64,000 nucleotides of DNA from Amycolatopsis anabasis (GCF_009765355.1 NZ_VTHK01000013.1:62001-126000), one strand, 5' to 3'. Counted from the first letter of the stretch, positions 1 through 7,632 are shown. Notes: a model not told the origin generated them from the sequence alone. Translations and numbers: made by a program.

Positions 1-75
1 GAAGTTGTCCAGCGTCGGCCAGCCGTGCGGCCGGGACGCCAGCCTGATCTCGGTCGCCTGCGTCGATGCGTTCAC
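1..75 (-). CDS. NADP-dependent oxidoreductase, N-terminal fragment
   Basis: Only the first 25 codons are in the window; the gene continues past the left edge. The reading frame on the minus strand starts at a GTG at position 75. A GGGAG ribosome-binding site lies seven bases upstream. The start reads MNASTQATEIRLASRPHGWP, and the stretch RLASRPHGWPTxDNF is the typical N-terminus of the zinc-independent medium-chain NADP-dependent oxidoreductases (CurA / leukotriene B4 dehydrogenase-like). Those enzymes reduce the double bond of enones using NADPH. The family call rests on this short but characteristic motif. Confidence 0.75.
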   Translation of the reverse strand, partial: MNASTQATEIRLASRPHGWPTLDNF

Positions 76-173
76 CCTTGAACTCCCAACTGGTAGGTCT
101 CCGGGCGCGGCGTTTTCCGGCGCCCTCGAGGGCAACGAGCTAACCGGGGCGCACATTCCGATTGTGGCGAGGG

Positions 174-614
174 CTACACCAGCCCGGCGAGCTTGCCGAG
201 CACGCCGTCGTAGATGCGCCGGAGCCCGCCGGGCGCGAAGGTCCGTTCGAAGAACCCGCCGATGCCGCCGGCGCCGTCCCAGCTCGTCTCGATCCGCACC
301 AGGCTCCGGCTCTTGTCACCCGCTTCCCGGACCGTCCAGGTGGTGACCAGGCTGGAGTTCGCGTCCGTTTCGACGAGCGTGCCGGGCTCCGGTTCGCTGA
401 CGGTCGCGGCCACGTCGCGCACCCGCTTCGAGGTGGCCTGCAGCTTCCAGTTCGCCTTGGTGCCCGCGCCGGTGCCGCCCTCGGTCACCCGGTAGTCGCG
501 GTAGTGCTCGGTGAGGATCTTCGGCCGCGTCTCGGCGTAGTCGGCGACGAGTGCGCGCACCTGCTCGACCGGTGCGTCGATGGTGCGTTCCGCGGTGGCC
601 GTGACCTTGCCCAT
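174..614 (-). CDS. SRPBCC-family protein (polyketide cyclase/START-like fold)
   Basis: This is a 146-residue protein with the usual START-like layout. It opens with a beta strand reading ATAERTIDAPVEQVRALVADY, has alternating strands in the middle, and ends in a long C-terminal helix (FERTFAPGGLRRIYDGVLGKL) that closes a hydrophobic ligand cavity. There is no signal peptide, so it is cytosolic. The substrate cannot be told from the sequence. It stands alone between the partial oxidoreductase and the PatG-like gene, both on the same strand. The ATG start is preceded by a GAGGAATGAG-type ribosome-binding site. Confidence 0.8.
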   Translation of the reverse strand: MGKVTATAERTIDAPVEQVRALVADYAETRPKILTEHYRDYRVTEGGTGAGTKANWKLQATSKRVRDVAATVSEPEPGTLVETDANSSLVTTWTVREAGDKSRSLVRIETSWDGAGGIGGFFERTFAPGGLRRIYDGVLGKLAGLV

Positions 615-674
615 CTCATTCCTCGTTTCGCTGTGGGTACCACCGCCACGATCCCACGCGCCCGCGGCGCGGAA

Positions 675-1544
675 TCACCGGCCCAGCAGCTGGGAACGCA
701 CGAGCGGGCGGACCCCGCCGACGTCCACTGTGGAGCGAACCGACATCCGATGGCCGTCGGCCGGGTTGATGAAACTCAGCGTCACGTCCCATTCCTCCCC
801 GATCGGACGGTCTTCGGCGCGGACGTCCTCCAGCACGAGCCCGGCGGCCAGCGCCGAAACGACCGCGCTCGGCGGGCGCACGGCCTCGGTGACCACGAAG
901 TTCAGTGCCCGGTCGCCGGGTTCGGCGCCCAGGTTGCCCGCCCGCCACGCGAGCTGCGCGAGGAACACCCGCACGGCCTGCTGGATCACCACCCCGGCCA
1001 GGCCACGCGCCTCCCGCCGGACGGCCTCGGCCAGTTCGGCGAAGTTCCACGGCGCCGGACGCTCGCTGTCGTCCAACTCGACGATCGGCACGATCGGCCC
1101 GCTGAGCAACCGGACCGTGCGCCCCCGGAGCCGGCCGGGCACGGCGATCCGCTCGATCGCGTGCCGGGCCAGCACCGGGACGCCCTCGGCGGCCGCCGAA
1201 CTCGCCTGCGCGGACCGCAGCTGGGCCCGCAGCAGGCGGGCGAGTTCGTGGTAGGCGACCGCGGTGCGGGATCCGACCGGCGCGACGGCGTAGCTCGGCG
1301 CGAGCTGCTGGGTGCTCAGGGTCCAGATCAGTCCCCGGGCCGCGGCCGGATTCCGCTTCAGGTAGTCGACCAGCTCGCCCTCGTCGTCCGGATTCGCACC
1401 GGCCCCCATATTCTTCCGGAAAGAATCCCGCCGGGACGCGCTGCCGAAGTCGTACCCGAGTCCGCCCACCGCGTATACCGGTGTTTCGTTTCCCACCGGC
1501 GGCGAAAACAGCGGTAATACCGGTTCGATCGTGCTTCCGGACAT
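675..1544 (-). CDS. Stand-alone PatG C-terminal-domain protein
   Basis: The 289-residue protein resembles the C-terminal domain found at the end of PatG, the cyanobactin maturation protease. Visible family features are a YAVGGLGYDFGSASRRDSF segment near the start, a YLKRNPAAARGLIWTL block, an ILRG/SGPI-like strand (LLSGPIVPIVELDD), and an RALNFVVTEAVRP block near the end. No subtilase domain, kinase or precursor peptide lies beside it, so its job is unknown. In known proteins this domain sits on larger enzymes and its own activity is unclear. An ATG at 1544 with GGGGAG six bases upstream is preferred over an in-frame upstream start. The upstream 190 bases are clearly more AT-rich and contain a GATAAT -10-like element near 1630. 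Confidence 0.65.
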   Translation of the reverse strand: MSGSTIEPVLPLFSPPVGNETPVYAVGGLGYDFGSASRRDSFRKNMGAGANPDDEGELVDYLKRNPAAARGLIWTLSTQQLAPSYAVAPVGSRTAVAYHELARLLRAQLRSAQASSAAAEGVPVLARHAIERIAVPGRLRGRTVRLLSGPIVPIVELDDSERPAPWNFAELAEAVRREARGLAGVVIQQAVRVFLAQLAWRAGNLGAEPGDRALNFVVTEAVRPPSAVVSALAAGLVLEDVRAEDRPIGEEWDVTLSFINPADGHRMSVRSTVDVGGVRPLVRSQLLGR

Positions 1545-1733
1545 TCCCGCTCCCCTCGGTGCGCGGCGATGATCGGCGGGCACTATTCAGCGTAAGTTCG
1601 GAACGGAACACACGGCAATTATCCGAACGAGTTGAATAAATCCACTCGGCAGTGGACTGAAGTGGCGGCGTGAAGAAACGGTCCGTCACGCACGAAAAAA
1701 GCAAGCACGCCGCCATTCCAGGCGTGTCGGACC

Positions 1734-2288
1734 TCAGCCCACCGGCCGGGCGAGATCCGCGATCACCTCGGCGCCGGGCAGGCCGGCCAGCAGATCCCCG
1801 GTGACCAACAGCTTGCTGCCGCGCACGCCGCTGCCGATCACCAGTTCCGGCTCCTCGGCCACGGCCCGGTCGACCAGGATCGGCCAGCCCTCGGGCAGGC
1901 CGATCGGGGTGATGCCGCCGTAGGCCATCCCGGTCAGCTCGACGGCCTCGTCCATCGGCGCGAAGGACGCCTTGCGGACGTCCAGCCGCCGCCTGATCAC
2001 GCCGTTCACGTCGGCGCGGGTGGTGGCGAGCACCAGGGCGGCGGCGTAGCGCACCTCACCGGCGCGCTTACCGGCCACGACCACGCAGTTCGCGGAGGCG
2101 GACAGCGGGGAGGAGTAGGCCGCGCAGAATTCGGCGGTGTCCGCGAGCTCGGGGTCGATCTCGGCCACGCCGACCGAATCCGGGTCGGTGAGCGTGGTGA
2201 GCGCCTTGGCCACGGGCTCGGCCAGCAGGTCGGTTCGTTCGGTGGCCGGTTCCACGGTCAGGGTTCCGGCGATGGTCCACGTCGTCAC
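1734..2288 (-). CDS. YbaK/EbsC-family aminoacyl-tRNA deacylase-like protein
   Basis: This 184-residue protein belongs to the YbaK/ProX editing-domain family, which hydrolyses mischarged aminoacyl-tRNAs in trans. The hallmark regions are present: NCVVVAGKRAGEVRYAAALVLATTRADVN in the core, then a conserved Gly-rich turn (GMAYGGITPIGLPEGWPILVD), followed by GSGVRGSKLLV, where the family has the GGG/SGxR substrate-gating segment. The start is GTG at 2288. DUF2516 lies 13 bases upstream on the same strand, so the two are probably co-transcribed. The cognate amino acid cannot be assigned. Confidence 0.8.
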   Translation of the reverse strand: MTTWTIAGTLTVEPATERTDLLAEPVAKALTTLTDPDSVGVAEIDPELADTAEFCAAYSSPLSASANCVVVAGKRAGEVRYAAALVLATTRADVNGVIRRRLDVRKASFAPMDEAVELTGMAYGGITPIGLPEGWPILVDRAVAEEPELVIGSGVRGSKLLVTGDLLAGLPGAEVIADLARPVG

Positions 2289-2301
2289 GCCGCCAGGGTA
2301 G

Positions 2302-2598
2302 CTACCAGCTCTTGCCGCCGCGCTGGACCTCGATGAGTTTTGGGCGCACGTCCACCAGGTAGACGAGCACGGCGACCAGCGCGGCCAGCCAGAAGATCAT
2401 GCCCGCGCCGTAGAACCCGGCGAAGCCGAGCACGATGGTGCTGCCTCCGGTGATCGCCAGCCAGATCGGTTTCGTCTTGCGGTCCGCGGCGGTGAACGCG
2501 TCCGCCCGCTGCAGGATGGCGTGCACGAACGCGCACAGGCCGGCGATGGTGCCGGCCCAGTCGATGGCGACGCAGATCCAATACGCGATGAACGGCAC
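2302..2598 (-). CDS. DUF2516 small membrane protein
   Basis: This is a 98-residue protein with three predicted membrane segments: FIAYWICVAIDWAGTIAGL, a central IVLGFAGFYGAGMIFWL, and an adjoining LAALVAVLVYLVD segment. It ends in the basic tail RPKLIEVQRGGKSW. It matches the DUF2516 family found downstream of hbhA in mycobacteria. The function is unknown. I prefer the GTG at 2598 because the family usually begins just before the first membrane segment. An upstream ATG at 2640 would add 14 unusual residues. Confidence 0.75.
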   Translation of the reverse strand: MPFIAYWICVAIDWAGTIAGLCAFVHAILQRADAFTAADRKTKPIWLAITGGSTIVLGFAGFYGAGMIFWLAALVAVLVYLVDVRPKLIEVQRGGKSW

Positions 2599-2678
2599 GG
2601 GTCCAGAGTACGTGCCTTCGGCGCGAACCGGGCCCGGCACCTGCGATTCAGCTGCCGGGCCCGGTCGAATCGGGCCGC

Positions 2679-3359
2679 CTACTTGGCGGGCTTGGTGCCG
2701 TTCGCCGGCTTCTTCGTGGTCGAAGCGGTGGTGGAGCGGCGGGTGGTGCTCGCCGCGCGCGGGGCCGTCTTGTTCGCGGCCTTGCGGGTCGCGCTCCGGG
2801 TCTCGTGCGCCACGTCCTCGCCGACCTCTTCGACCTTGTCGGCGATCTCGCTGCTGACCTTCTTCACCGTGCGGGCGGCCTGCTCACCGCCGGAGCGGGT
2901 GCGCTTGGTGACCTTGCCCAGCACGTCCTCGACCCGCTCGCGGGTGTCGGCGGTGACCTCCTCGACGCGGTCCTGCGCGGTCTTCAGCGCGTCCTCGAGC
3001 TGCTCCAGGGCCTTCTTGACCTGCGGCTGGGCCACGATCTTGTCCCACGCCTGCTCACCGGACTCGGCCAGCTTGTTGTACAGCTTCAGCGCCGCGTCGG
3101 TGTACTCGTCGATGACCTTGCGCAGCTCGGCGGGGTCGAGCTTCTCGCGCAGGCTCTCCACGTCGGTGGGCAGCTCTTCGAGGTTCTTGCGCGCGGTCTC
3201 GCTGCCCTCGGTCACCCGCTCCTTGGCCTTGTTCACCGCGTCCACCACGGCCTGGCTGGCCAGGTTGCCGGCGCCGAGCGCGGCGAGCAGCGGGGTGCGG
3301 ACCTGGTCGAGGGCGGTGTTGACCGCCTTGCGGACGTCCTCGGTCTTGGGATTGGTCAT
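2679..3359 (-). CDS. hbhA: HbhA-like heparin-binding hemagglutinin homologue
   Basis: A 226-residue protein with the HbhA plan. The N-terminal APLLAALGAGNLA-type start (here TPLLAALGAGNLASQAV) is followed by a long heptad-rich coiled coil (residues about 25-150). The last 50 residues are rich in Lys, Arg, Ala, Thr and Pro and correspond to the polyanion-binding tail. In Mycobacterium tuberculosis HbhA is a surface adhesin that also associates with intracytoplasmic lipid bodies. In a soil actinomycete the role is more likely envelope or DNA/lipid binding; that is inference. The ATG at 3359 is chosen because AAGGAG lies eight bases upstream; an earlier GTG would sit directly on the ribosome-binding site. 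The order XRE regulator, hbhA, DUF2516 is the mycobacterial Rv0474-0476 order. Confidence 0.8.
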   Translation of the reverse strand: MTNPKTEDVRKAVNTALDQVRTPLLAALGAGNLASQAVVDAVNKAKERVTEGSETARKNLEELPTDVESLREKLDPAELRKVIDEYTDAALKLYNKLAESGEQAWDKIVAQPQVKKALEQLEDALKTAQDRVEEVTADTRERVEDVLGKVTKRTRSGGEQAARTVKKVSSEIADKVEEVGEDVAHETRSATRKAANKTAPRAASTTRRSTTASTTKKPANGTKPAK

Positions 3360-3398
3360 CGGAATCACTCCTTGAATACCGCGGTATCGAGCACCGCT

Positions 3399-3869
3399 TC
3401 AGCTCTGGGATGGATCTTCGGGAGACTTGTTCGCCTGGTTCTCCCGGCGGAACGACTCGTAGACGTCGAGCAGAACCTGCTTCTGCCGTTCGGTGAGTTC
3501 GGCGTCGGCACGAATCGCGTCGGTCACCGGGCCGCCCGTCGGCAGGTCGAGAATGCCCGCCTGCACATAGAGCGCTTCGGCCGAAATCCGCAGCCCTTTG
3601 GCGATCTGCTGCAGGATTTCCGCGCTGGGCTTGCGCACCCCGCGTTCGATCTGGCTCAGATAGGGATTGGAAACCCCGGCCAGTTTGGACAGTTGCCGCA
3701 GGGAGATCTTGGCGTGGCTCCGTTGCTGCCGGATGTACTCCCCGATGTCGCGGCCGAGGTCCGCGACCTTTTCCATCGGCGAGGCAGGTGGTGTGGCGCT
3801 CGCACCCGCGCTTGTGGCGCCGGTTCCCTCGACGGCCGGGGGTTCTTCGGCGTAGGCCGCTTCGGTCAT
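3399..3869 (-). CDS. XRE-family transcriptional regulator
   Basis: This 156-residue protein carries one XRE helix-turn-helix at residues about 45-100 (IRQQRSHAKISLRQLSKLAG, then VSNPYLSQIERGVRKPS). The N-terminus is flexible and Ala/Pro-rich, and a C-terminal helix follows. It resembles Rv0474, the regulator next to hbhA in M. tuberculosis, which has been reported to respond to copper. A perfect palindrome with TTGCAAGCA arms sits 52 bases upstream of its start, between it and the divergent methyltransferase gene, and is its likely operator. The ATG at 3869 has GGAGG nine bases upstream. It probably controls itself and the hbhA operon. Confidence 0.85.
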   Translation of the reverse strand: MTEAAYAEEPPAVEGTGATSAGASATPPASPMEKVADLGRDIGEYIRQQRSHAKISLRQLSKLAGVSNPYLSQIERGVRKPSAEILQQIAKGLRISAEALYVQAGILDLPTGGPVTDAIRADAELTERQKQVLLDVYESFRRENQANKSPEDPSQS

Positions 3870-3920
3870 CCGATCGCACCTCCTCGCGACAAAACCCACG
3901 CTACGCGGAGGTGCTAACTA

Positions 3921-3941
3921 TTGCAAGCACTCTGCTTGCAA
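3921..3941. promoter_or_regulatory. Perfect inverted repeat, likely XRE operator
   Basis: Two 9-base arms, TTGCAAGCA (3921-3929) and TGCTTGCAA (3933-3941), are separated by CTC. The element lies between the divergent starts of the XRE regulator (3869) and the methyltransferase (3981). The symmetry and position fit a dimeric regulator site. No binding evidence is available from sequence alone. Confidence 0.65.
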
Positions 3942-3980
3942 CCATCGAGTGAGTCTTCCGTCACGGTCTACCGTGGATGC

Positions 3981-5159
3981 ATGACGGTGGGCGCGGTCCG
4001 GGAACGGCGTCGCCTGGTGGAGGTTCTCCGCCGGGAGGACGCGCTTTCCGATCCCGCCTGGATCAGCGCGTTCCGGCGGGTCCCGCGGCACGTCTTCCTG
4101 CCCCGGTTCTTCGTGCCGGACAACTCCGGCTGGGCCGCGGTCGCGGAAGGCGACGACGGCTGGCTGCAGCAGGTGTACGCGGACCGCGTGCTGGTCACCC
4201 AGCTCGACGACGATCCGTCCGGCTGGGCCAGGGCGCGCCGCGGCGGGCCGATTCCCGGCACCCCGACCTGTTCCTCCAGCATGCCCGCGATCATGGCGAT
4301 CATGCTCGAGGAGCTCCGGGTCACCGACGGCGACCGGGTGCTGGAAGTGGGCAGCGGAACCGGCTACAACGCCGCCCTGCTCTGCCGCCGCCTCGGCGCG
4401 TCCCATGTGTCCACTGTGGACATCGACGCGCACCTCGTGCACACGGCCCGGCGCGCGCTGGCGCGATGCGGCTACGCCCCGTCCTGCGAGGTTTACGATG
4501 GGGCGCAAGGGTTTCCACCGAACGCGCCGTACGATCGCGTGCTGTGCACGTGCGCGGTGTCGTGCATTCCCCCGGCGTGGCTGGAGCAGACCAGGCCCGG
4601 CGGGCTGGTCGTCACCACGCTGAACCGGCCGATCGGCGCCGGGCTGGTGCGGATCGTCGCGCAGCGGGGCCCGCTGGGCACCGGGCGGGTGCTGGCCCGG
4701 GACGGCCGGTTCATGCCGCTGCGCGCGCACCGGCTGGCCGATCCGGAACGGCTGGTCGCGGCACTGCCGGACCGCCGGGACGCGGCCGCCGGGAAGACCA
4801 CGCTGCCGATCGGGGCCGTGGTCAGCCCGTCGAGCCGGTTCGAGTTCTTCGCGGGCTTGCAACTGCCGGACGTCTCGCCGGTCCACGATCCCGCCGATCG
4901 CGACGCCACGTTCCTCGTGCACGCGGACGGTTCCTGGGCCCGGCACCGGGCGCGCGAGGGGGACTACCTCGTCGAGCAGGGCGGGCCGCGACGGCTGTGG
5001 GACATCGTGGAGGCGGCGTACGCGACCTGGCGGTCCCTCGGCGAACCGAGCCGCGACCGGTTCGGCGTCACGGTCACCCCGGACGGCCAGGAAATCTGGC
5101 TCGACACGCCAGGTTCCCCGCACCGGTGGCCGCTCGTGGCGTCGGATTGGCAGCGCTGA
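3981..5159 (+). CDS. PCMT-like methyltransferase (graspetide-type)
   Basis: A 392-residue S-adenosylmethionine-dependent methyltransferase. The N-terminal segment AWISAFRRVPRHVFLPRFF is typical of protein-L-isoaspartyl methyltransferase relatives, and the SAM motif I reads VLEVGSGTGYNAALL at about residue 121. A TSSSSMPAIMAIML-like block (here CSSSMPAIMAIMLEEL) precedes it, and RVLCTCAVSCIPPAWLEQ follows. This architecture, with a long C-terminal region, is the one seen in actinobacterial methyltransferases of omega-ester-containing peptide (graspetide) operons. No ATP-grasp ligase or precursor gene is adjacent here, so the substrate is open. The start at 3981 follows the putative XRE operator closely, which suggests shared regulation. 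Confidence 0.75.
   Translation: MTVGAVRERRRLVEVLRREDALSDPAWISAFRRVPRHVFLPRFFVPDNSGWAAVAEGDDGWLQQVYADRVLVTQLDDDPSGWARARRGGPIPGTPTCSSSMPAIMAIMLEELRVTDGDRVLEVGSGTGYNAALLCRRLGASHVSTVDIDAHLVHTARRALARCGYAPSCEVYDGAQGFPPNAPYDRVLCTCAVSCIPPAWLEQTRPGGLVVTTLNRPIGAGLVRIVAQRGPLGTGRVLARDGRFMPLRAHRLADPERLVAALPDRRDAAAGKTTLPIGAVVSPSSRFEFFAGLQLPDVSPVHDPADRDATFLVHADGSWARHRAREGDYLVEQGGPRRLWDIVEAAYATWRSLGEPSRDRFGVTVTPDGQEIWLDTPGSPHRWPLVASDWQR
4409..4421. repeat. GTCCA-N3-TGGAC interrupted palindrome (one of at least eight)
   Basis: This copy reads GTCCACTGTGGAC. Other exact copies of GTCCA-N3-TGGAC lie at 8229, 21804, 31345, 33085, 35704, 56529 and 57979. One-mismatch copies occur at 723, 21897, 23889, 41522 and 58249. 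Most are inside genes but in different reading frames, encoding either S-x-[VLM]-D or G-[PL]-x-W-T. They often use codons that are rare in this GC-rich sequence. That points to selection or bias at the DNA level rather than at the protein level. Confidence 0.6.
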
Positions 5160-5184
5160 GGCAAGCGGTTCTAGCCTGGCTTCC

Positions 5185-5643
5185 GTGACCACGGCGAATC
5201 CCACCGTCCCGCGCTTCGTCAACGTCTTCGTCCGAGCGCTGCTCCGCACACCGGCACACCGCTTGATGAGCCGCAACACGATGCTGCTGTCCTTCACCGG
5301 CCGGAAGACGGGGAAGGCCTACACCGTTCCGGTCAGCTACTGCCGGGAGGGCGAAGCCATCATCTGCTTCACCGACAGCGGTTGGTGGAAGAACCTGCGC
5401 GGCGGGGCGCCGGTGACGGTCACCGTCGCCGGACGGCGGCTGCACGGCGTCGGCGAATTCGTCGAGCAGAGCCACCCGGCTGCCGTGGCGAGCCTGCGGG
5501 ATTTCCTGCTCAAGACACCCCGCGACGCGAAGTACCACGGCGTGACGCTCGGGCCGGACGGCACGCCCGACGCCGAAGACCTCGAACGTGCCGCCCGCAC
5601 CGGCAGAATGATCCGGATCAACCCGCGGCCGCTACCCGGGTAG
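5185..5643 (+). CDS. Deazaflavin (F420)-dependent nitroreductase-family protein
   Basis: A 152-residue split-barrel protein of the DDN / nitroreductase-quinone reductase family. The characteristic LLSFTGRKTGKAYTVPVSY motif (residues about 32-52) is followed by SGWWKNLRGG, which in the family contacts coenzyme F420. The C-terminus RTGRMIRINPRPLPG is a typical terminal strand. Such enzymes use F420H2 to reduce quinones or nitro compounds at the membrane. The start is GTG at 5185. Its 3' end overlaps the convergent kinase-like gene by 12 bases. Confidence 0.8.
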   Translation: MTTANPTVPRFVNVFVRALLRTPAHRLMSRNTMLLSFTGRKTGKAYTVPVSYCREGEAIICFTDSGWWKNLRGGAPVTVTVAGRRLHGVGEFVEQSHPAAVASLRDFLLKTPRDAKYHGVTLGPDGTPDAEDLERAARTGRMIRINPRPLPG

Positions 5644-6258
5644 CAGGTCCTCGACCCATTTGCACGCCTCGTCGGCGGCGGCGTCGACGGGCACGTCGGT
5701 GGTGTCGAACAATCGGACCGGCGGGTTCAGCGTCGCGGCCGACGTGCGCAGCCAGTCGTTGAACTCGAGCATCTCCTCGATGCGCGGTTCGGACCATTCC
5801 CGCCACGCGGGCCGCGCCCGCAACCGCCGGGCCAGTACCGCCGAATCGCCGACCAGGGCCAGGTAGTGGATGTCGGCGAAGAACACCCGCTCCGGCAGGG
5901 CCTCGAACTCCGGCGGCACGACGGTGCCGCACAGCACCACCGGCCGCCCGTTCTGGTGGATCATCGCGGCGAGCCGCAGCCAGGTGGACCGGAACGCCGG
6001 GTGCCCGTCGACGTCGTCGCGCAACCCGGCGGTCCAGAGCACATCCTGTTCGAGCACCACGACCCGATCGGCGAGGCGTCCGGCGAGGATCGGTCCCACG
6101 GTCGACTTCCCGGCCGCGCTCGGCCCGGTCAGCGCGAACAGCGGGAGCCGCCGGAACGGCCAGGCATGCCCGCAGCGCGCGCAGACGCGGAGCTCGTTCT
6201 CCACGATCGGCCGGTCGGCGCGGTCCCCGCAGGCGGGGCAGATGCGCAGATCGAGCAC
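5632..6258 (-). CDS. Zinc-ribbon plus P-loop nucleotide kinase-like protein
   Basis: A 208-residue protein with two parts. An N-terminal zinc ribbon has CPACG and CARCG knuckles at residues 7-35. A P-loop kinase-like ATPase follows, with Walker A at GPSAAGKST, LEQDVLW and VVLCGTVVPPEFEALP strands, and an RLRARPAWREW lid-like Arg segment. It probably phosphorylates a small molecule, but the substrate is not evident. It starts at a GTG three bases after the stop of the zf-TFIIB gene, so the two zinc-ribbon genes form one transcription unit. Confidence 0.75.
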   Translation of the reverse strand: MLDLRICPACGDRADRPIVENELRVCARCGHAWPFRRLPLFALTGPSAAGKSTVGPILAGRLADRVVVLEQDVLWTAGLRDDVDGHPAFRSTWLRLAAMIHQNGRPVVLCGTVVPPEFEALPERVFFADIHYLALVGDSAVLARRLRARPAWREWSEPRIEEMLEFNDWLRTSAATLNPPVRLFDTTDVPVDAAADEACKWVEDLLPG

Positions 6259-6261
6259 CGG

Positions 6262-6651
6262 CTAGTCGAACAGGTTCTCGAGGAAGCTGCGCTTGCGGTG
6301 GCCGCGGTGGCCGTACGGGCGCGGCGAATCGCCGTACCCGCCGCGGTACGGCCGGGGTGAGTCGCCGTAGCCGCCCCGGTAGGGACGCGGCGAGTCACCG
6401 TGGCCGCGATAGGGCCGGGGCGAATCGCCGTGGCCGTAGTGCGCGGTGGGCGCGTGGCCGTATGCGGGCGGCGGGGTCGCGGCCTGGTACGGCGGCGGCG
6501 CCTGGTTGCCGTAGTAGGAACTCTCCGCGCCGACGATCGCTTCCAGCTCACCCCGGTCGAGGAAGATGCCGCGGCATCCCTCGCACTGGTCGATGTGGAT
6601 GCCGTTCTTGTCGACCGTCTTCATCACGTTTTGACACTTCGGACAAATCAC
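6262..6651 (-). CDS. TFIIB-type zinc-ribbon protein with GDSPRPY repeats
   Basis: A 129-residue protein. The N-terminal zf-TFIIB domain (CPKCQ, then CEGCRGIFLDRGELE at residues 3-38) is followed by a low-complexity region. That region contains four near-perfect repeats of [YH]GDSPRPYRG, and the C-terminus is basic (HRGHRKRSFLENLFD). Proteins with this zinc ribbon are common and poorly understood. The repeat region is Tyr/Pro/Gly-rich and probably disordered. The DNA repeats are clear between 6300 and 6435, suggesting recent duplication. It is co-transcribed with the kinase-like gene. Confidence 0.8.
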   Translation of the reverse strand: MICPKCQNVMKTVDKNGIHIDQCEGCRGIFLDRGELEAIVGAESSYYGNQAPPPYQAATPPPAYGHAPTAHYGHGDSPRPYRGHGDSPRPYRGGYGDSPRPYRGGYGDSPRPYGHRGHRKRSFLENLFD

Positions 6652-6684
6652 GCATCACAGCGTACGCATATTTGCCCGCGCGCG

Positions 6685-7059
6685 TCAGGAGAGACACAAA
6701 CAGAAAGGATGTCCCGCCGGATCGGCGTAGACGCGGAATCGCGCCGGTTTGTCGTCCAGCAGTTTCGCGCCGAGCGCGAGGGCGTGGTCCTGTCCGGCGT
6801 CGAGGTCGCTGACGTCGAGGTCCAGGTGGAACTGCTGCGCCTGGTCCTGGGCCGGCCAGTTCGGCGGCTGGTAGCCCTCGACCTTCTGGAACGCGATGCG
6901 CAGGCGCCGATCCGGGCTGTACAGGTCGACCCAGCGGTCCTCACCGGGTTCCGGCTCGAACGGCCAGTCCAGCAGATCGGCGTAGAACGTCGCGAGTGCC
7001 GCGGGTTCGGGGCAGTCCAGGACGACCGCGCCGAAGGCCGGGATCACGGGCGCGCTCAT
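6685..7059 (-). CDS. VOC-family (glyoxalase/bleomycin-resistance-like) protein
   Basis: A 124-residue protein with the paired beta-alpha-beta-beta-beta units of the vicinal-oxygen-chelate fold. It begins with PAFGAVVLDCPEPAALATFYADLLDW and ends with RFRVYADPAGHPFCLCLS, where the conserved DPxGHPFCL segment supplies a metal-site position in active members. The substrate is unknown. It is a single gene, divergent from the CGNR gene at 7150, with about 90 bases between the two starts. Confidence 0.85.
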   Translation of the reverse strand: MSAPVIPAFGAVVLDCPEPAALATFYADLLDWPFEPEPGEDRWVDLYSPDRRLRIAFQKVEGYQPPNWPAQDQAQQFHLDLDVSDLDAGQDHALALGAKLLDDKPARFRVYADPAGHPFCLCLS

Positions 7060-7149
7060 GGTCGGCTCCTTTCGTCGGCGTAACCAGCGAATCGAGTATG
7101 GGGGTTATGCGGACGGGACGCAACCACCGTCCGGCCTACACTGGTCCAC

Positions 7150-7632
7150 GTGAGCGAGCAGGCTGCCCGGGACGCCGACGTGGCGCTGGTCCTCGCCTTC
7201 CTCAACACCGTGGACGTCGAGGAAGACACCGATGTGTTGCGGGACAAGGGTTCCTGGCAGGCGTGGGCGGGCGAACGGGACCTCGAAGCGGGCCCGCTGC
7301 CCGCCGCGCGGGCGGCCCGCGAGGCGTTGCGCGCGTGGGCGGCGGGCGAACCGTTCCCGGAGGCGACCGGCGCGACCGTGCGGATCGAGCTGACCGGCGA
7401 CGGGCCCGCGCTGGTGGCTTCGACCGCGGTGAGCGCCGTCCTGGCCGCGGCGACCCGGCTGACGGTGCTCGGCGAGGGGCACCGGATCAAGATCTGCCCG
7501 GCCGACGACTGCCGGTGGGCCTTCTACGACCAGTCCCGCAACCACTCCCGCACCTGGTGCTCGATGCGCGTCTGCGGCAACCGGGAAAAGGCCCGCGCCT
7601 GGCGCGAACGCTCAGCGAGAACCCAGCCTTGA
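7150..7632 (+). CDS. CGNR zinc-finger protein (ABATE domain)
   Basis: A 160-residue protein of the CGNR family. An N-terminal ABATE (putative stress-induced regulator) domain occupies residues about 10-115. The C-terminal zinc finger reads CPADDCRWAFYDQSRNHSRT, then WCSMRVCGNREKAR. Members are thought to be DNA- or RNA-binding regulators. The GTG start at 7150 follows directly on the promoter region. A second CGNR gene lies at 24792-25361 in this window. Confidence 0.85.
   Translation: MSEQAARDADVALVLAFLNTVDVEEDTDVLRDKGSWQAWAGERDLEAGPLPAARAAREALRAWAAGEPFPEATGATVRIELTGDGPALVASTAVSAVLAAATRLTVLGEGHRIKICPADDCRWAFYDQSRNHSRTWCSMRVCGNREKARAWRERSARTQP

Noticed and set aside
162..1517. A 451-residue plus-strand frame
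   Set aside because: Antisense to the SRPBCC and PatG_C genes; its Arg/Pro/Gly-rich composition is that of a shadow frame.
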